DNA of 64,000 nt, from positions 248,001 to 312,000 of the forward strand of contig JALIHJ010000008.1 in assembly GCA_022984795.1 (NCBI GenBank), read 5' to 3'. Shown here in pieces: positions 1-8,890 of this stretch. Source of the DNA: Fabrea salina (Eukaryota; Ciliophora; Heterotrichea; Heterotrichida; Fabreidae). The stretch's first letter is position 1. Every line of letters starts with the position of its first letter. A model generated the notes under the pieces. That model was not told the DNA's origin and did not search any database. It worked only from the letters and a program-made list of their open reading frames with translations. The translations under genes and the position numbers were made by a program.

Positions 1-373
1 GTGTATGGAGCAGTGCTCAGCTGGATGTGGACTACTTCACTGCATGTTAGGACGGCAAGAAGCCTTTAGTATGTGTCTTCCATACAACACACTTGAAGAA
101 GAAAAAGAAACACGCTGCAAAAGTTATGAAGGAGTCAGAGAAACTCGCTGGGAAAGTTGCATGGACGAGGACTCTTCAGGAGACACTTTGTGGATTATTT
201 TAGGAGTCCTTGCAGGAGCAGGTTTGGTGATTTTTGTGGTGTCGGTGGTTCACTACAGGTACATGCTGAAGAATTATGGAAGGCCACCTTACAGGATTCC
301 AGGGTGGTGTCCAGATGCTTTGTACCCTAGACTCCCTGCTTATGAAGGCGAAGCTTTAAGGGTAATGCAATAA
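1..373 (+). CDS. C-terminal part of a Cys-rich single-pass membrane protein
   Basis: The frame is open to the left edge, so this is probably the 3' end of a longer gene; the first ATG in view is at 5. About 57 residues rich in Cys (at least seven) precede one strongly hydrophobic segment of about 24 residues (near residues 60-85), followed by a short tail rich in Pro and Tyr. This suggests a type I membrane protein whose disulphide-bonded ectodomain lies mostly outside the window. The family is not recognised. The stop is TAA, one base from the converging stop of the next gene. Confidence 0.6.
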   Translation, partial: CMEQCSAGCGLLHCMLGRQEAFSMCLPYNTLEEEKETRCKSYEGVRETRWESCMDEDSSGDTLWIILGVLAGAGLVIFVVSVVHYRYMLKNYGRPPYRIPGWCPDALYPRLPAYEGEALRVMQ

Positions 374-374
374 G

Positions 375-1079
375 TTACTTTCTTATTTCGTAAAACCTGT
401 CTTTGAAGTAGTTAACTCTGCCAATGTTCATGCCTGTGTTAATATAGACTCCGTTGGTAACATTGGCCACAATTTCTTCGTTGACGTAGTTAGGTTTCCT
501 GTGGACTATGAAGAACCTGAACTGGCCCATACTTAAGTACAGAGGAAGTAACTGGGAAAAGTCTTCTTCAATGTAAGCTATCATGTTTTTGGGAACAGGG
601 TGCAAACTCCACATGTGCATAAGTATTGGGGTCCTTTGAACCTTGAACTCACTGATGTCGTACACTTTGCTTCTGCTTAGAAAAGGGGCGAACTTATAAG
701 TGAGTTCCACTTGCCTGCCTGAGTCCAGCAGGTGCATGTGTGTAAGGACTCTAGCCCCCAACAAAGCGTGAGTCCCTGCTACTAGCCCTGTGGTTCCAAG
801 GACCAGTGAGATCATTATAGTGAAGTCCAGCAAAGCATTAGAAGTTACTACTGCTGAGAGCCCCACTACGGCTGAAAACAACTTGGGAAGGTACATTGCT
901 TTAAGAGTTCGGTTGGTGTTTTGGTAAATAAGGCACTTGGAGTTTTCAAAGCTGAGGGACTGTTTAGGTGTGTACATGTACTGTTTGGAAGAGTCTAGGT
1001 AAAACTCCCTGCCTAGTTTTTTGGGCTTTACTTTTGAGTAGGGGTCGTTTGTGAACTTCCTAAATGTGTTTCTTAGCAT
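375..1079 (-). CDS. two-TM mitochondrial protein, TMEM70/TMEM186-like topology
   Basis: 234 aa. A basic N-terminus, two adjacent hydrophobic segments (about residues 63-110) forming a hairpin, then a soluble C-terminal half. It is clearly related to the protein at 59717-60568 in this window. Shared blocks in order: a YTP/YSP-K-SL-F start, V-Y/I-D-(I/V)-x-(E/D)-F, a MxMWSL / MFWSLYEMP block followed by a YIE, an FF(I/V) strand, and a closing VN-E-x-(V/L)-N-x-x-NG-(V/I)-YI block. The hairpin plus basic N-terminus recalls mitochondrial inner-membrane assembly factors of the TMEM70/186/223 kind, but I infer that from topology and not from a diagnostic motif. Confidence 0.75.
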   Translation of the reverse strand: MLRNTFRKFTNDPYSKVKPKKLGREFYLDSSKQYMYTPKQSLSFENSKCLIYQNTNRTLKAMYLPKLFSAVVGLSAVVTSNALLDFTIMISLVLGTTGLVAGTHALLGARVLTHMHLLDSGRQVELTYKFAPFLSRSKVYDISEFKVQRTPILMHMWSLHPVPKNMIAYIEEDFSQLLPLYLSMGQFRFFIVHRKPNYVNEEIVANVTNGVYINTGMNIGRVNYFKDRFYEIRK

Positions 1080-1110
1080 ACTGTTATTACTTATTAAAAT
1101 TACTTGTTAA

Positions 1111-1605
1111 ATGGAAGAAGTAGGTAAGGTAGCTAGCAGTCGTCAAGCAAGTCCACAAAGTCCTCCAAAGAGTCCTTCTAAAATAGTTCCACAGAGTTTA
1201 AACCAACCTTTTAGTTTGTCTGATTCAAGTGAAGAAGAATTATTAGACTTTGTTTTGTCGGCGGATCCACAGACTCCAAAGTTTGAAATTGAAAGTTACT
1301 TAGAAACTGAATCCCCTGAGTCCTCACAAAACTTCGAGTACTCTGCATCAGAGATTTCAAACGGGTCATTCAAAAGTCCGTCAGAGTCCCTTTCAGAAGA
1401 CTTTTCAGCTTTGCTGTCTTCCAAAAGCCACAAGTCAAAGTCTTTTTGTGCCAGAGACGAAGAAACTCTTACTTCTTTGAGTTCATCCAAAGAACTCCCA
1501 GATGTCCAACACACTCTTCAAAAGATGAACCAAAACCCTTTAACCGAATTCCAGTTCAAAACTAAAGAGTCAGACTGTAAATGCAATGCTTGTAGTTTAA
1601 TGTAA
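1111..1605 (+). CDS. Ser-rich low-complexity protein with a C-terminal CaaX-like motif
   Basis: 164 aa, very rich in Ser, Pro and Glu with several SP sites that would suit proline-directed kinases; no folded domain is evident. It ends in CxCxxCSLM, so the last four residues (CSLM) match a farnesylation CaaX box preceded by two more Cys that could be palmitoylated. Starts 31 bp from the divergent gene at 375-1079 and ends 26 bp before the ATG of the next gene. Function unknown; a lipid-anchored disordered protein is the most that can be inferred. Confidence 0.7.
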   Translation: MEEVGKVASSRQASPQSPPKSPSKIVPQSLNQPFSLSDSSEEELLDFVLSADPQTPKFEIESYLETESPESSQNFEYSASEISNGSFKSPSESLSEDFSALLSSKSHKSKSFCARDEETLTSLSSSKELPDVQHTLQKMNQNPLTEFQFKTKESDCKCNACSLM

Positions 1606-1631
1606 ATATTTTGGTCTTAGTTCTGATAAAA

Positions 1632-3074
1632 ATGCTCTCCAATATTGCAAGGTCTGCTTCTTCGCTGTTCAAAAAGCCTCGCAACTCCAAGTTCAAGTCT
1701 TTGCAAGACCAAGACATTAAGTTTTTTGAGTCAGTTATGCCTAAAAGTTGTTTGCTCCAAGAAGACTTGGACTCTTATAATGAAGATTGGCTAGGAATCT
1801 GTAAAGGCAACTCTTCTTTAGTCATTAAGCCCAAAACCACCCAGCAAGTCCAAGAAGTACTTAAGTACTGCAACCAGAACATGCTAGCAGTGGTTCCTCA
1901 AGGAGGCAATACTGGCCAGGTTGCTGGAGGAGTGCCCATTCACGATGAAATAGTTCTGAACCTTTCGAACATGAACAAGATCAACAAAATCGACCAAGAC
2001 TTAGGAGTAGTGTGGAGTGAAGGCGGAACTATTCTTGAGAACCTTAATAATTACTGCGAGGAAAGTGGATACATAGTTCCTCTTGACTTAGGCGCTAAGG
2101 GATCCTGCCAAATAGCAGGCAACGTAGCGACTAACGCAGCTGGACTCAAACTCCTTAGGTACGGGTCAATGCACGCAAACGTCCTGGGTGTAGAAGCTGT
2201 GCTGCCCAACGGGGAAGTGATGTGTGACATGAAAGCTTTAAGAAAAGATAATACAGGCTACGACCTAAAAAACCTTTTTGTAGGCTCAGAAGGAACTTTA
2301 GGAGTACTTACACAAGTTGCCCTACTACTAGCTCCCAAACCAGCTTCTAGAAAGGTTGCTTTCTTAGGACTGGATTCCTACGAAAAGGTGATTACTTTAC
2401 TAGGACGTTCCAAAAAACAACTTGGAGAAATTCTCTCCGCTTTTGAGTTTATGGACAACTCTCTCCACGAGTTGGTGCTCAAAAACGTGCCTAACACCAG
2501 AAGTATGTTGGGCCAGACCTACCCCTTCTACGTGGTAGTCGAAACAAGTGGAAGCAGTGAAGTTCACGACTCTGAGAAGTTCGAAAGGTTCCTTGAAAGC
2601 GTTATGGAAGAAGACCTTATAAATGACGGAATAGTTTCCCAGGACCAAAAGCAGTTTGACGAAATCTGGCACCTCAGAGACAGTGCTGCACTGGCTTACA
2701 AAGACGAAGGGTACGTGTTCAACTACGACTTCAGCTTGTCAGTCAAAGAAATGTACAACTTTGTAGAAAAAACCAAAGCCAGACTGCCGAGTGAAGACTT
2801 TGTCACGGGCTACGGACACGTAGGCGACGGAAACGTGCACCTAGTTGTAGCTACACAAGACCCTCAGCGCGTAAAAGAAACTTTGGAACCGTTTGTGTTT
2901 GAAATGCTGCAGGAGTACCAAGGAAGTGTATCTGCTGAGCACGGAGTGGGTTTGACTAAAGTAGACAAACTCTCATACTGCAAGTCTCCTGAGTCCCTTA
3001 AACTTATGAAAAAGATCAAGCAAACCTTCGACCCTAATGGAATTCTTAACCCTTATAAGGTAATTGAACCTTAG
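1632..3074 (+). CDS. D2HGDH: D-2-hydroxyglutarate dehydrogenase, mitochondrial
   Basis: 480 aa FAD enzyme of the VAO/PCMH family that oxidises D-2-hydroxyglutarate to 2-oxoglutarate, passing electrons to the ETF/ubiquinone system in mitochondria. Seen here: a basic Ser-rich N-terminus suited to a targeting peptide; the FAD-binding PQGGNTG loop near residue 90; the GNVATNAAG and VGSEGTLG blocks; and the C-terminal GHVGDGNVH and SAEHGVG motifs typical of the D2HGDH/D-LDH/GlcD group. The first ATG is at 1632; the frame is open a little upstream but has no ATG. D-lactate dehydrogenase is the main alternative within the same superfamily. Confidence 0.88.
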   Translation: MLSNIARSASSLFKKPRNSKFKSLQDQDIKFFESVMPKSCLLQEDLDSYNEDWLGICKGNSSLVIKPKTTQQVQEVLKYCNQNMLAVVPQGGNTGQVAGGVPIHDEIVLNLSNMNKINKIDQDLGVVWSEGGTILENLNNYCEESGYIVPLDLGAKGSCQIAGNVATNAAGLKLLRYGSMHANVLGVEAVLPNGEVMCDMKALRKDNTGYDLKNLFVGSEGTLGVLTQVALLLAPKPASRKVAFLGLDSYEKVITLLGRSKKQLGEILSAFEFMDNSLHELVLKNVPNTRSMLGQTYPFYVVVETSGSSEVHDSEKFERFLESVMEEDLINDGIVSQDQKQFDEIWHLRDSAALAYKDEGYVFNYDFSLSVKEMYNFVEKTKARLPSEDFVTGYGHVGDGNVHLVVATQDPQRVKETLEPFVFEMLQEYQGSVSAEHGVGLTKVDKLSYCKSPESLKLMKKIKQTFDPNGILNPYKVIEP

Positions 3075-3077
3075 TCC

Positions 3078-3368
3078 TTAGTTAAAGTAAGCGTCAGGGT
3101 CTGCAGGTAACTGAACAGGTTCGAATGAGTCAGTGAGTTCGTTGTACTGGGGAATAGCTAGTACCTGCCACTTACGTAGTTCTTGTTTGATCCTAAACTG
3201 GAGTCTTTTTTCCTTTCTCCTCTTAAAACATTCAGTGTAGTCTTCGAACTCGTCCCTGCACATCACAAGAGGGTTCTCTTCTCCTTTGTAGCACTCTTCA
3301 AACTTCATCCAGAAAGGGAAGCACTTATGCACTCCCCCAGACATCGACATACCATGGAAGTGGGCCAT
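3078..3368 (-). CDS. twin-CX9C (CHCH) protein, NDUFS5-like complex I subunit
   Basis: 96 aa. Two CX9C motifs (C-x9-C near residues 16-26 and again near 37-47) followed by a basic helix, the arrangement of CHCH proteins folded by Mia40 in the mitochondrial intermembrane space. The 10-residue linker between the motifs and the basic tail resemble NDUFS5, the 15-kDa accessory subunit of respiratory complex I. Other twin-CX9C proteins remain possible. Its stop is 3 bp from the converging D2HGDH stop, and its ATG is only 4 bp from the divergent Sec10 ATG. Confidence 0.7.
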   Translation of the reverse strand: MAHFHGMSMSGGVHKCFPFWMKFEECYKGEENPLVMCRDEFEDYTECFKRRKEKRLQFRIKQELRKWQVLAIPQYNELTDSFEPVQLPADPDAYFN

Positions 3369-3372
3369 TTAT

Positions 3373-5442
3373 ATGGGTGAGTTCATTGAATATGTTGAAA
3401 GTCTTCTTGCCAAGCACGAAGCTGTGGGTTTGAACGGCTTGGAGTCAGCACTTGACTGTGTGAGGGCTGAAATCGAAGCTGAAAGGGACAAAGTAGCTGG
3501 GGAGATCGAGTCTGTGCAAAGCGTACTTAAAGAAAAAGGAGGCATTTCTTTAGTGAACCAACTCTACGACATTAAGCAAAACGCCCAAAAAGACCTAGAC
3601 GCTGCTCAGAAGCTTTCGTCAGAACTGATGAAAGAGTACGAAACTTCTTCTAAAAAACTAGAAGAGCACGACTTACACAAAACCAACGCAGAACTACTGT
3701 ACGAATTATTAATGGACTTGTCTTCCTTAAACACCAACGACCCCGACATAGAGTTGCCTCCTCAGCACTTAGTTGTTTTAAAAAAGACTTTGGAAAACCT
3801 AGACCTTACAGAGTATTCCATTGCACAGAAGATCCTCACTCAGCAGTTCAACACTAAAAAGCTAGAGTTGCTGGAGGACTTTAAAAAAGCTTACCATAAA
3901 AGCTCTATAGAAGGAATGAAGGAAATTTACTCTTTGCTCAAAGACTTCGAAGCCCAAAACGAATGCCTTAATTACTATGTCCAGAAAACCACTGAGCCAC
4001 TTGAAATGTAATTTTTAAGCAGAAAAAACAAAGGAGGCTCTGACCCCCAAGTAGTTAATTCCCAGGTTGACCAAGCCATAGCCCAAGTTGAGAACTTAAT
4101 CAGCACAGAAATAGTGTCTAACTTCCAGAAACTCATAGAAGTCTTTGAGAAAACCCAAGAAGTTACTAAGTTGGTTCTTTGCGAAGTCTTTGAGTTAAAA
4201 CTCAAAGTGTACTTCCACCACCTCCTAGACTCAGACAACTTAGGAACAGCAAGGTTCTTGGAGTACTTAGCAATGACTCATGAAAAAGTATCCGGCTTAA
4301 CAGACAGAATCAAACACCAAACCTCTCAACTAGGTCTGGACTTAGACTACTTTATTGACCACTTATTTAGTAACATATTTGGGCCTTTTATCTCTAACTA
4401 CTTCAATATGGAGTTCAGGAACGCCAAGAATCTGCTAGAAGGTACTGAGAGCTACATTCTGCAGCCTCTTTGGAAAAAGCACAGTTCTTTACTAGGAGAC
4501 GTTAAGCAAATCCTAAACCAAAACGAAGAAACTAAGTCTACACTTGCAAACCTTTCAGAGTCAATAGGTAACTTGCAAACTTCTGACCTTATCTTTATAA
4601 TGTCTCGGGCCAACAAAAGGTGCCTAAGACTTTCTCCAGAAAGTTCTTCCAACGTGTACCAAATCATAAACTTAGGTCTTGACATTTGCTACGTAAACGT
4701 GTTTCCAGCAATCTTTTCTAGAATCCAAAGCATCACTGACTTTTCTAAGTACCTTTCTAGAATCACTCTGATGCTATCTGAACTCTGGAACTCCTTAGAA
4801 AGGTACAACCGGGACTTCTCAAGTGAACTCATCTCACAACTAACTGAACCTGAAAAAAGCCGAGCTGACAGTTTAAGGAAAAGAATGAGTTCTGGAATGG
4901 AGCAAAACATCATGAAAGCCTTGCAAAGGTGCGTGTCCCAAATAGTTGAAGACTGCTCTAGACTCCTTGAAAACGAACAAAAAAAGTCTGACTACGCCAA
5001 AGTAGACGAGTTCAAAGACAACACTTCTGCCTGCAACTCAACTTTTAAGTTCATGAAAGAACACATACTCAACATCAAAAACTCACTTCCGAAAGCCCAA
5101 TCTGGAGTTTTGCTTGCAAACTTAGCTTGGAAGTTCACTTACTTAGTGGTGGAGCACATAGGCAAGTACACTGTTTCACAAGAAAAAGCTATGTTGCTTT
5201 CAAGTGATATGAACAAGTACCGAGGAATAGTTTCAGAGTGTGAATGTGAAGACGCAAACTTAGAGTTTGAAAAGTTCAGACAAATGATGAACTTGTTCAT
5301 GCTGCCTGCAGAAAGCTTGCCTGAGTTCATCCACGAAGAACCTATAGCTTCTGTAGACTCCTCCATTCTAGCACAGTACATAAGTCGGAGAGAGGACTTT
5401 AAGTCCTGCAAAGTTTACAAGTTGCTTCCTTCCTTGTTTTAA
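3373..5442 (+). CDS. SEC10: exocyst complex subunit Sec10 (EXOC5)-like
   Basis: Two exons (3373-4007 and 4023-5442) joined by a 15-nt intron give 684 aa. Long helical protein with an N-terminal coiled coil, then all-helical rods as in CATCHR tethers. The block FLEYLAMTHEKVSGL and the C-terminal ending, in which the chain runs LAQYISRREDFKSCK, match the layout of Sec10, whose last helix has the form x-x-FxxLRxDY. Sec10 helps tether secretory vesicles to the plasma membrane. Identification rests on overall layout and these blocks, so another CATCHR subunit is possible. Confidence 0.7.
4008..4022 (+). other. 15-nt spliceosomal intron (Sec10 gene)
   Basis: GTAATTTTTAAGCAG. It contains the in-frame TAA that would otherwise end the frame. 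Removing it joins exon frames at phase 2. A at position 10 is shared by all nine introns in the window. Confidence 0.92.
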
Positions 5443-5450
5443 TAACTTAA

Positions 5451-6233
5451 ATGACAGCGTTTGTCCAAGCAAACTCACTCAAGTTAGCCAGACACATGCA
5501 GCACTTCAAAGACTTTCCTTTGGTTTTTGGAAACTTTGAGTTCCCTCAAAAGTGCTTTCCTTGGTACAAGTTTTGGCTTTACGACTACAACCAAAAAGAG
5601 TTAGAAAAGTGTTATAAAAGGTTTGTGCACGCACTAGTTGCCCAAGAACTCAACTCTGAGTTCATTGAGTGTAGTTTGTCCCAAAAACTTGCAAGTGCAC
5701 TGGAGAACTTAACTCAGAAAGGCTACAAATTCAAAGCAAGCCCTTGCGAATTTGAGTCTAGATTGTTATCAGCTTACACAAGTGCAGGCCCTTTTTGCAC
5801 CATAAAGGAACTCAACCCTCCAGAGTCCCATTTAAAGCACCACTTACTAGGGTTTTACTCCTTGAAGCCAGAACTCTACTCACACTTAGAAGAAAACACT
5901 CCAATGCTGAGAAGCACCTTAGAAAAGATCATTTGCAAAAAGAAGAACAAGTTAAGTCTAACCCAGGAAGAAGAAAAGTGCCTGTTGAAGTTCCACACTT
6001 TTTTGGACCAGAAGAAATGCAACACTGACTACTACACTGTGGCTGTGAAAGGAGGACTTGGCCTCCAGATTTAAAACCAGCAGGACCAACTAGAAGATGG
6101 AGAGTCCCAGCCTTCTGTTCACATTCTAAAGGTCCAAAGGATGCGGTTACTCGAAACCGACGAGTGGGCTGAAGAGTGGCTTCCTCTGGGCAAGTGGGTG
6201 ATTGCGGATATAGACTTTTTCATGAGTAGTTAA
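5451..6233 (+). CDS. possible Tim44/mL45-like mitochondrial protein, interrupted by one in-frame UAA
   Basis: 206 codons run from ATG 5451 to a TAA at 6072-6074. The same frame then stays open for 52 more codons to TAA 6231-6233, 4 bp before the next gene. The downstream part is protein-like (it holds EWLPLGKWVIADIDFF), recalling the closing strand of Tim44-like/mL45 domains, so I treat it as part of the gene. Removing 15 nt (6069-6083) restores a clean frame, but that 15-mer begins AT, not GT, and lacks A at position 10. Read-through, an atypical intron, a retained eliminated sequence or an error are all possible. The family assignment is weak. Confidence 0.55.
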
Positions 6234-6237
6234 CATA

Positions 6238-6849
6238 ATGATTTACAAAAAAGTAGGGGAGTTAACTCAGAACCTCCAAAACCAGTACCCAGGCTTAAAA
6301 GAGTCTTCAATCACCGTTGCTGAGCACACCAGTCCTCCTTTCAAACTAATCACTCAGCTTTCTGAGTCACAGCGTTTGCTTTCTGACATGCAAAGAGAAG
6401 ACCTAAAGTTCAGACAAGCAGTTGAAAAAGCAAATGCACCCAAACTCACTAAAGAAAAGCCTATAAAAGTTTCAGTGCCCCAATGGGAACCCAGACTTAG
6501 ACTTGACCCCCTAATGAAGTACGTGTCTAACTATTCCTTTGAACTTTCCTCAGCAAGGAACCCACCTCCTTTCTACAAAGGACTCAACGTAAGAGTTTCT
6601 CTGTCAAGCAACCCAAAAAGAAAACCCCGTCAAACGAAAAAAGCACCTCAACTGGATCACTCGAATTTAGAAATGCTGGGGCAGAAAGAAGTTTCTGGAA
6701 GCACCAAAAGGCCTTCTAAACTGAACTTGAGAAGAGTTGACAGAAGCCTCAACCGACAGGTAAAAAACTGGTGCCTCAAAGAAATAAAGCATAGAGACTT
6801 TTACTTGCAAATGGTAGACTATCAAAGTTTCAGACCTAAGTTAAAGTAA
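6238..6849 (+). CDS. hypothetical basic protein
   Basis: 203 aa, rich in Lys, Arg, Ser and Pro, with no recognisable domain. It has a heptad-poor helical start (residues 1-70), a central Lys/Pro stretch and a basic C-terminus. The ATG at 6238 follows the TAA of the previous gene by 4 bp; the next gene starts 21 bp after its TAA. Composition resembles ciliary or cytoskeletal proteins of other ciliates, but no family can be named. Confidence 0.6.
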   Translation: MIYKKVGELTQNLQNQYPGLKESSITVAEHTSPPFKLITQLSESQRLLSDMQREDLKFRQAVEKANAPKLTKEKPIKVSVPQWEPRLRLDPLMKYVSNYSFELSSARNPPPFYKGLNVRVSLSSNPKRKPRQTKKAPQLDHSNLEMLGQKEVSGSTKRPSKLNLRRVDRSLNRQVKNWCLKEIKHRDFYLQMVDYQSFRPKLK

Positions 6850-6870
6850 TAATGCTCATAATAATTAGAA

Positions 6871-7392
6871 ATGAGTAGACCGACCAGACAAAAGCCTTGT
6901 AAAGACTCCCAAAGGTCCAAAACTGTTATGCAAAGAACCCAAGAAACCATTTCTTCGCCTAATTCAGCCCTTGCACACGAGCACTCTTTTGAAGACATGA
7001 ATTCACTAGACCACCTCGAAAGCATAAAAACCCAAACTAAAGATATGAAAAAACTAATCAAAGAACGACTGGCTGAGTTGCGAGAAGAAACTTCGCAGCT
7101 TATGAACTACAAGTGCTCTATAGTGTCTTCAGACTTCACTACTCCTAGACTCGAAGAACCAGACCTCAACTATAACGACCAAATACTTTCTTTGCAAAAA
7201 AGTGTCCAAAGCATGAAGTATCGCTTGGACACTAGCTCTGAAATCCTTAAAAGAAGAAGCCAAGAAAACGAAGAACTCAAAAAGTCTATCCAACAACTTG
7301 AAGAAATACTTGAAACCAGAAACCGACAAGAAACCATTACAAGCGAAAGCTCCAAAACTTGTTCTTGTTCAGGTTCTTGTGTTTTGATTTAG
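6871..7392 (+). CDS. coiled-coil protein with CaaX-like C-terminus
   Basis: 173 aa. Disordered basic N-terminus, then two stretches of coiled coil (about residues 45-75 and 105-150). The chain ends CSCSGSCVLI: the last four residues, CVLI, fit a geranylgeranylation CaaX box, with two further Cys upstream that could be acylated. This implies attachment of a coiled-coil scaffold to a membrane. No family is recognised. Confidence 0.65.
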   Translation: MSRPTRQKPCKDSQRSKTVMQRTQETISSPNSALAHEHSFEDMNSLDHLESIKTQTKDMKKLIKERLAELREETSQLMNYKCSIVSSDFTTPRLEEPDLNYNDQILSLQKSVQSMKYRLDTSSEILKRRSQENEELKKSIQQLEEILETRNRQETITSESSKTCSCSGSCVLI

Positions 7393-7419
7393 ATTAATCT
7401 AGAGTAACGTTAGTTATAA

Positions 7420-8553
7420 ATGTCTTTGGAAGTAGAAGGGAAAGGCTACTCTCCAACTGATAAAGCCAACACCGAAAGAAAGTGCGAGTCCCCCATTAAA
7501 GCCCCTAGCACTTACAGTCTTGAAAGCAACCCTATCTTCCAAGACTTAAGAAAAAAACTAGACAACTTCTACGAATACCCCTGTAAAAAAAACCAAGAAA
7601 TCATCCATTCTTCCCTTCACTCTTTGCTCAACGAAATCGTGTTCACCCAAGACAGAAACATCCAGATGAAAATGCTCCTCAGGGTTTCTAAGTGGTACTA
7701 CTCCAAACTCAAGTGCTCAAGAGCCGGATCCAGCACAGCTTCTACCAGAAGCCAAACTGAAACTCCTTCTAAAAAGGAAAACGGCTTTTTCACCCAAAAA
7801 CTCCCAAACTTGCCTACTAGGACTCCTTCTCCTTCCTTCAAAATGGTCAGCAGCACCAAGCACTGCATGTACACTTCTAAAGAACCCACACTCCTTGACC
7901 CCCTAATCTCTGAAAATCTAGATCGCAGGCACAGCGAAGCGCGAGCTAGACAAGAAAGAGAAAGACTTGCCAAAATCAAACACGACAGTAACCCCTAGTT
8001 AGGAATCATCCAGCACTGGAAAGCCCAAAAGTCCCAAAGAAACGAAAACTTGTTCAGAAAACTCCAAACCCAAAAGAACCCCTACGCAATCCCTAGAAAC
8101 TCAGCGTACCAAGAAAACTCTTACAGAGAACCCAGTGACAGCTCAGACGACGAGCTCAAAAACCACAACTACAGAAACCTCACTAGAATCGGCAGAAAGC
8201 GGTTTGTAAACACAGAAATAATTAACGTCCAAAACGAACTCTCAACAAAAGAGCCCAGAACTACTCTTTCAGTTTACTCAAACACACTTCCCAAGCCAAT
8301 GAGAGAACTCCCTAAGCCTGACTTCAACGAACAGCTTAAAGAAGTCGAACTAGTGAAGCACAAATTCTCAAGCAGAGGCACTAAGTTTGACTTAAAGCAA
8401 CTTTCCCACGCACTCATGGGCCCGTTTGAAAGCTTCAAGTCCAAAACTGTCAACCCTTGGGACCTGCCAAAAGGCGGTGAAAACTTACTAAGCAACTCAA
8501 TTGCTTTGAAGTCAAAAGGTGGCAAAAAGAAGAAGAAGAAAAAAAAGAAGTAG
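7420..8553 (+). CDS. hypothetical basic protein with poly-Lys tail
   Basis: Two exons (7420-7987, 8003-8553) joined by a 15-nt intron give 372 aa. The N-terminal 90 residues hold a helical segment with a conserved-looking core (FYEYPCKK, LLNEIVF, WYYSKLK). The remainder is basic and probably disordered, with a charged helix around the exon junction. The chain ends GGKKKKKKKKK, encoded by a purine-rich run. No homologue is recognised; a microtubule- or nucleic-acid-binding role could be guessed from charge only. Confidence 0.65.
7988..8002 (+). other. 15-nt spliceosomal intron
   Basis: GTAACCCCTAGTTAG. It brings a TAG into frame; removal joins two long open stretches at phase 1. A at position 10. 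Confidence 0.9.
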
Positions 8554-8563
8554 TGTAATATAA

Positions 8564-8890
8564 ATGATCTGGATAATAATAGCAGGAGTCATCTGGGGAA
8601 CAACCAACATCCTTCTGAAGAAAGGCACCAACTACAACTTAGGTTTCAAAGCACTGCCTGAGTTCCTAAACTCTTTTCTGCACCCTTACTTTTTAGTTCC
8701 TTACCTGCTGAACCAATGTGGGTCTTTGATATTCTACTGGCAACTAGGACAGATCCCTCTTAAGGTTGCAGTGCCTGTGGTGAACTCTATAGCTTTCATC
8801 ATTCCTGTGCTTTTTGACTCACGCACAACAAACACCTTTATTGGAACAGCTTTAGTAATATTAGGAATAAGCTTATGCATCAGTGCGTAG
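8564..8890 (+). CDS. TMEM234: TMEM234-family membrane protein
   Basis: 108 aa with four predicted hydrophobic segments. It carries the family hallmarks in order: IWGTTNILLKK at the N-terminus, LLNQCGSLIFYWQLG in the middle, AVPVVNSIAF, and GISLCI at the end, all matching human TMEM234 (drug/metabolite-transporter-like small EamA half-protein). The molecular function of the family is poorly known. Its last 11 bp overlap the 3' end of the converging gene on the other strand. Confidence 0.88.
   Translation: MIWIIIAGVIWGTTNILLKKGTNYNLGFKALPEFLNSFLHPYFLVPYLLNQCGSLIFYWQLGQIPLKVAVPVVNSIAFIIPVLFDSRTTNTFIGTALVILGISLCISA

Noticed and set aside
5795-6189. Alternative frame through the 3' part of the 5451-6233 gene, rich in Arg, Trp and Pro
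   Set aside because: It needs two TGA codons read as Trp and gives a less protein-like product than the main frame; no splice site leads into it.
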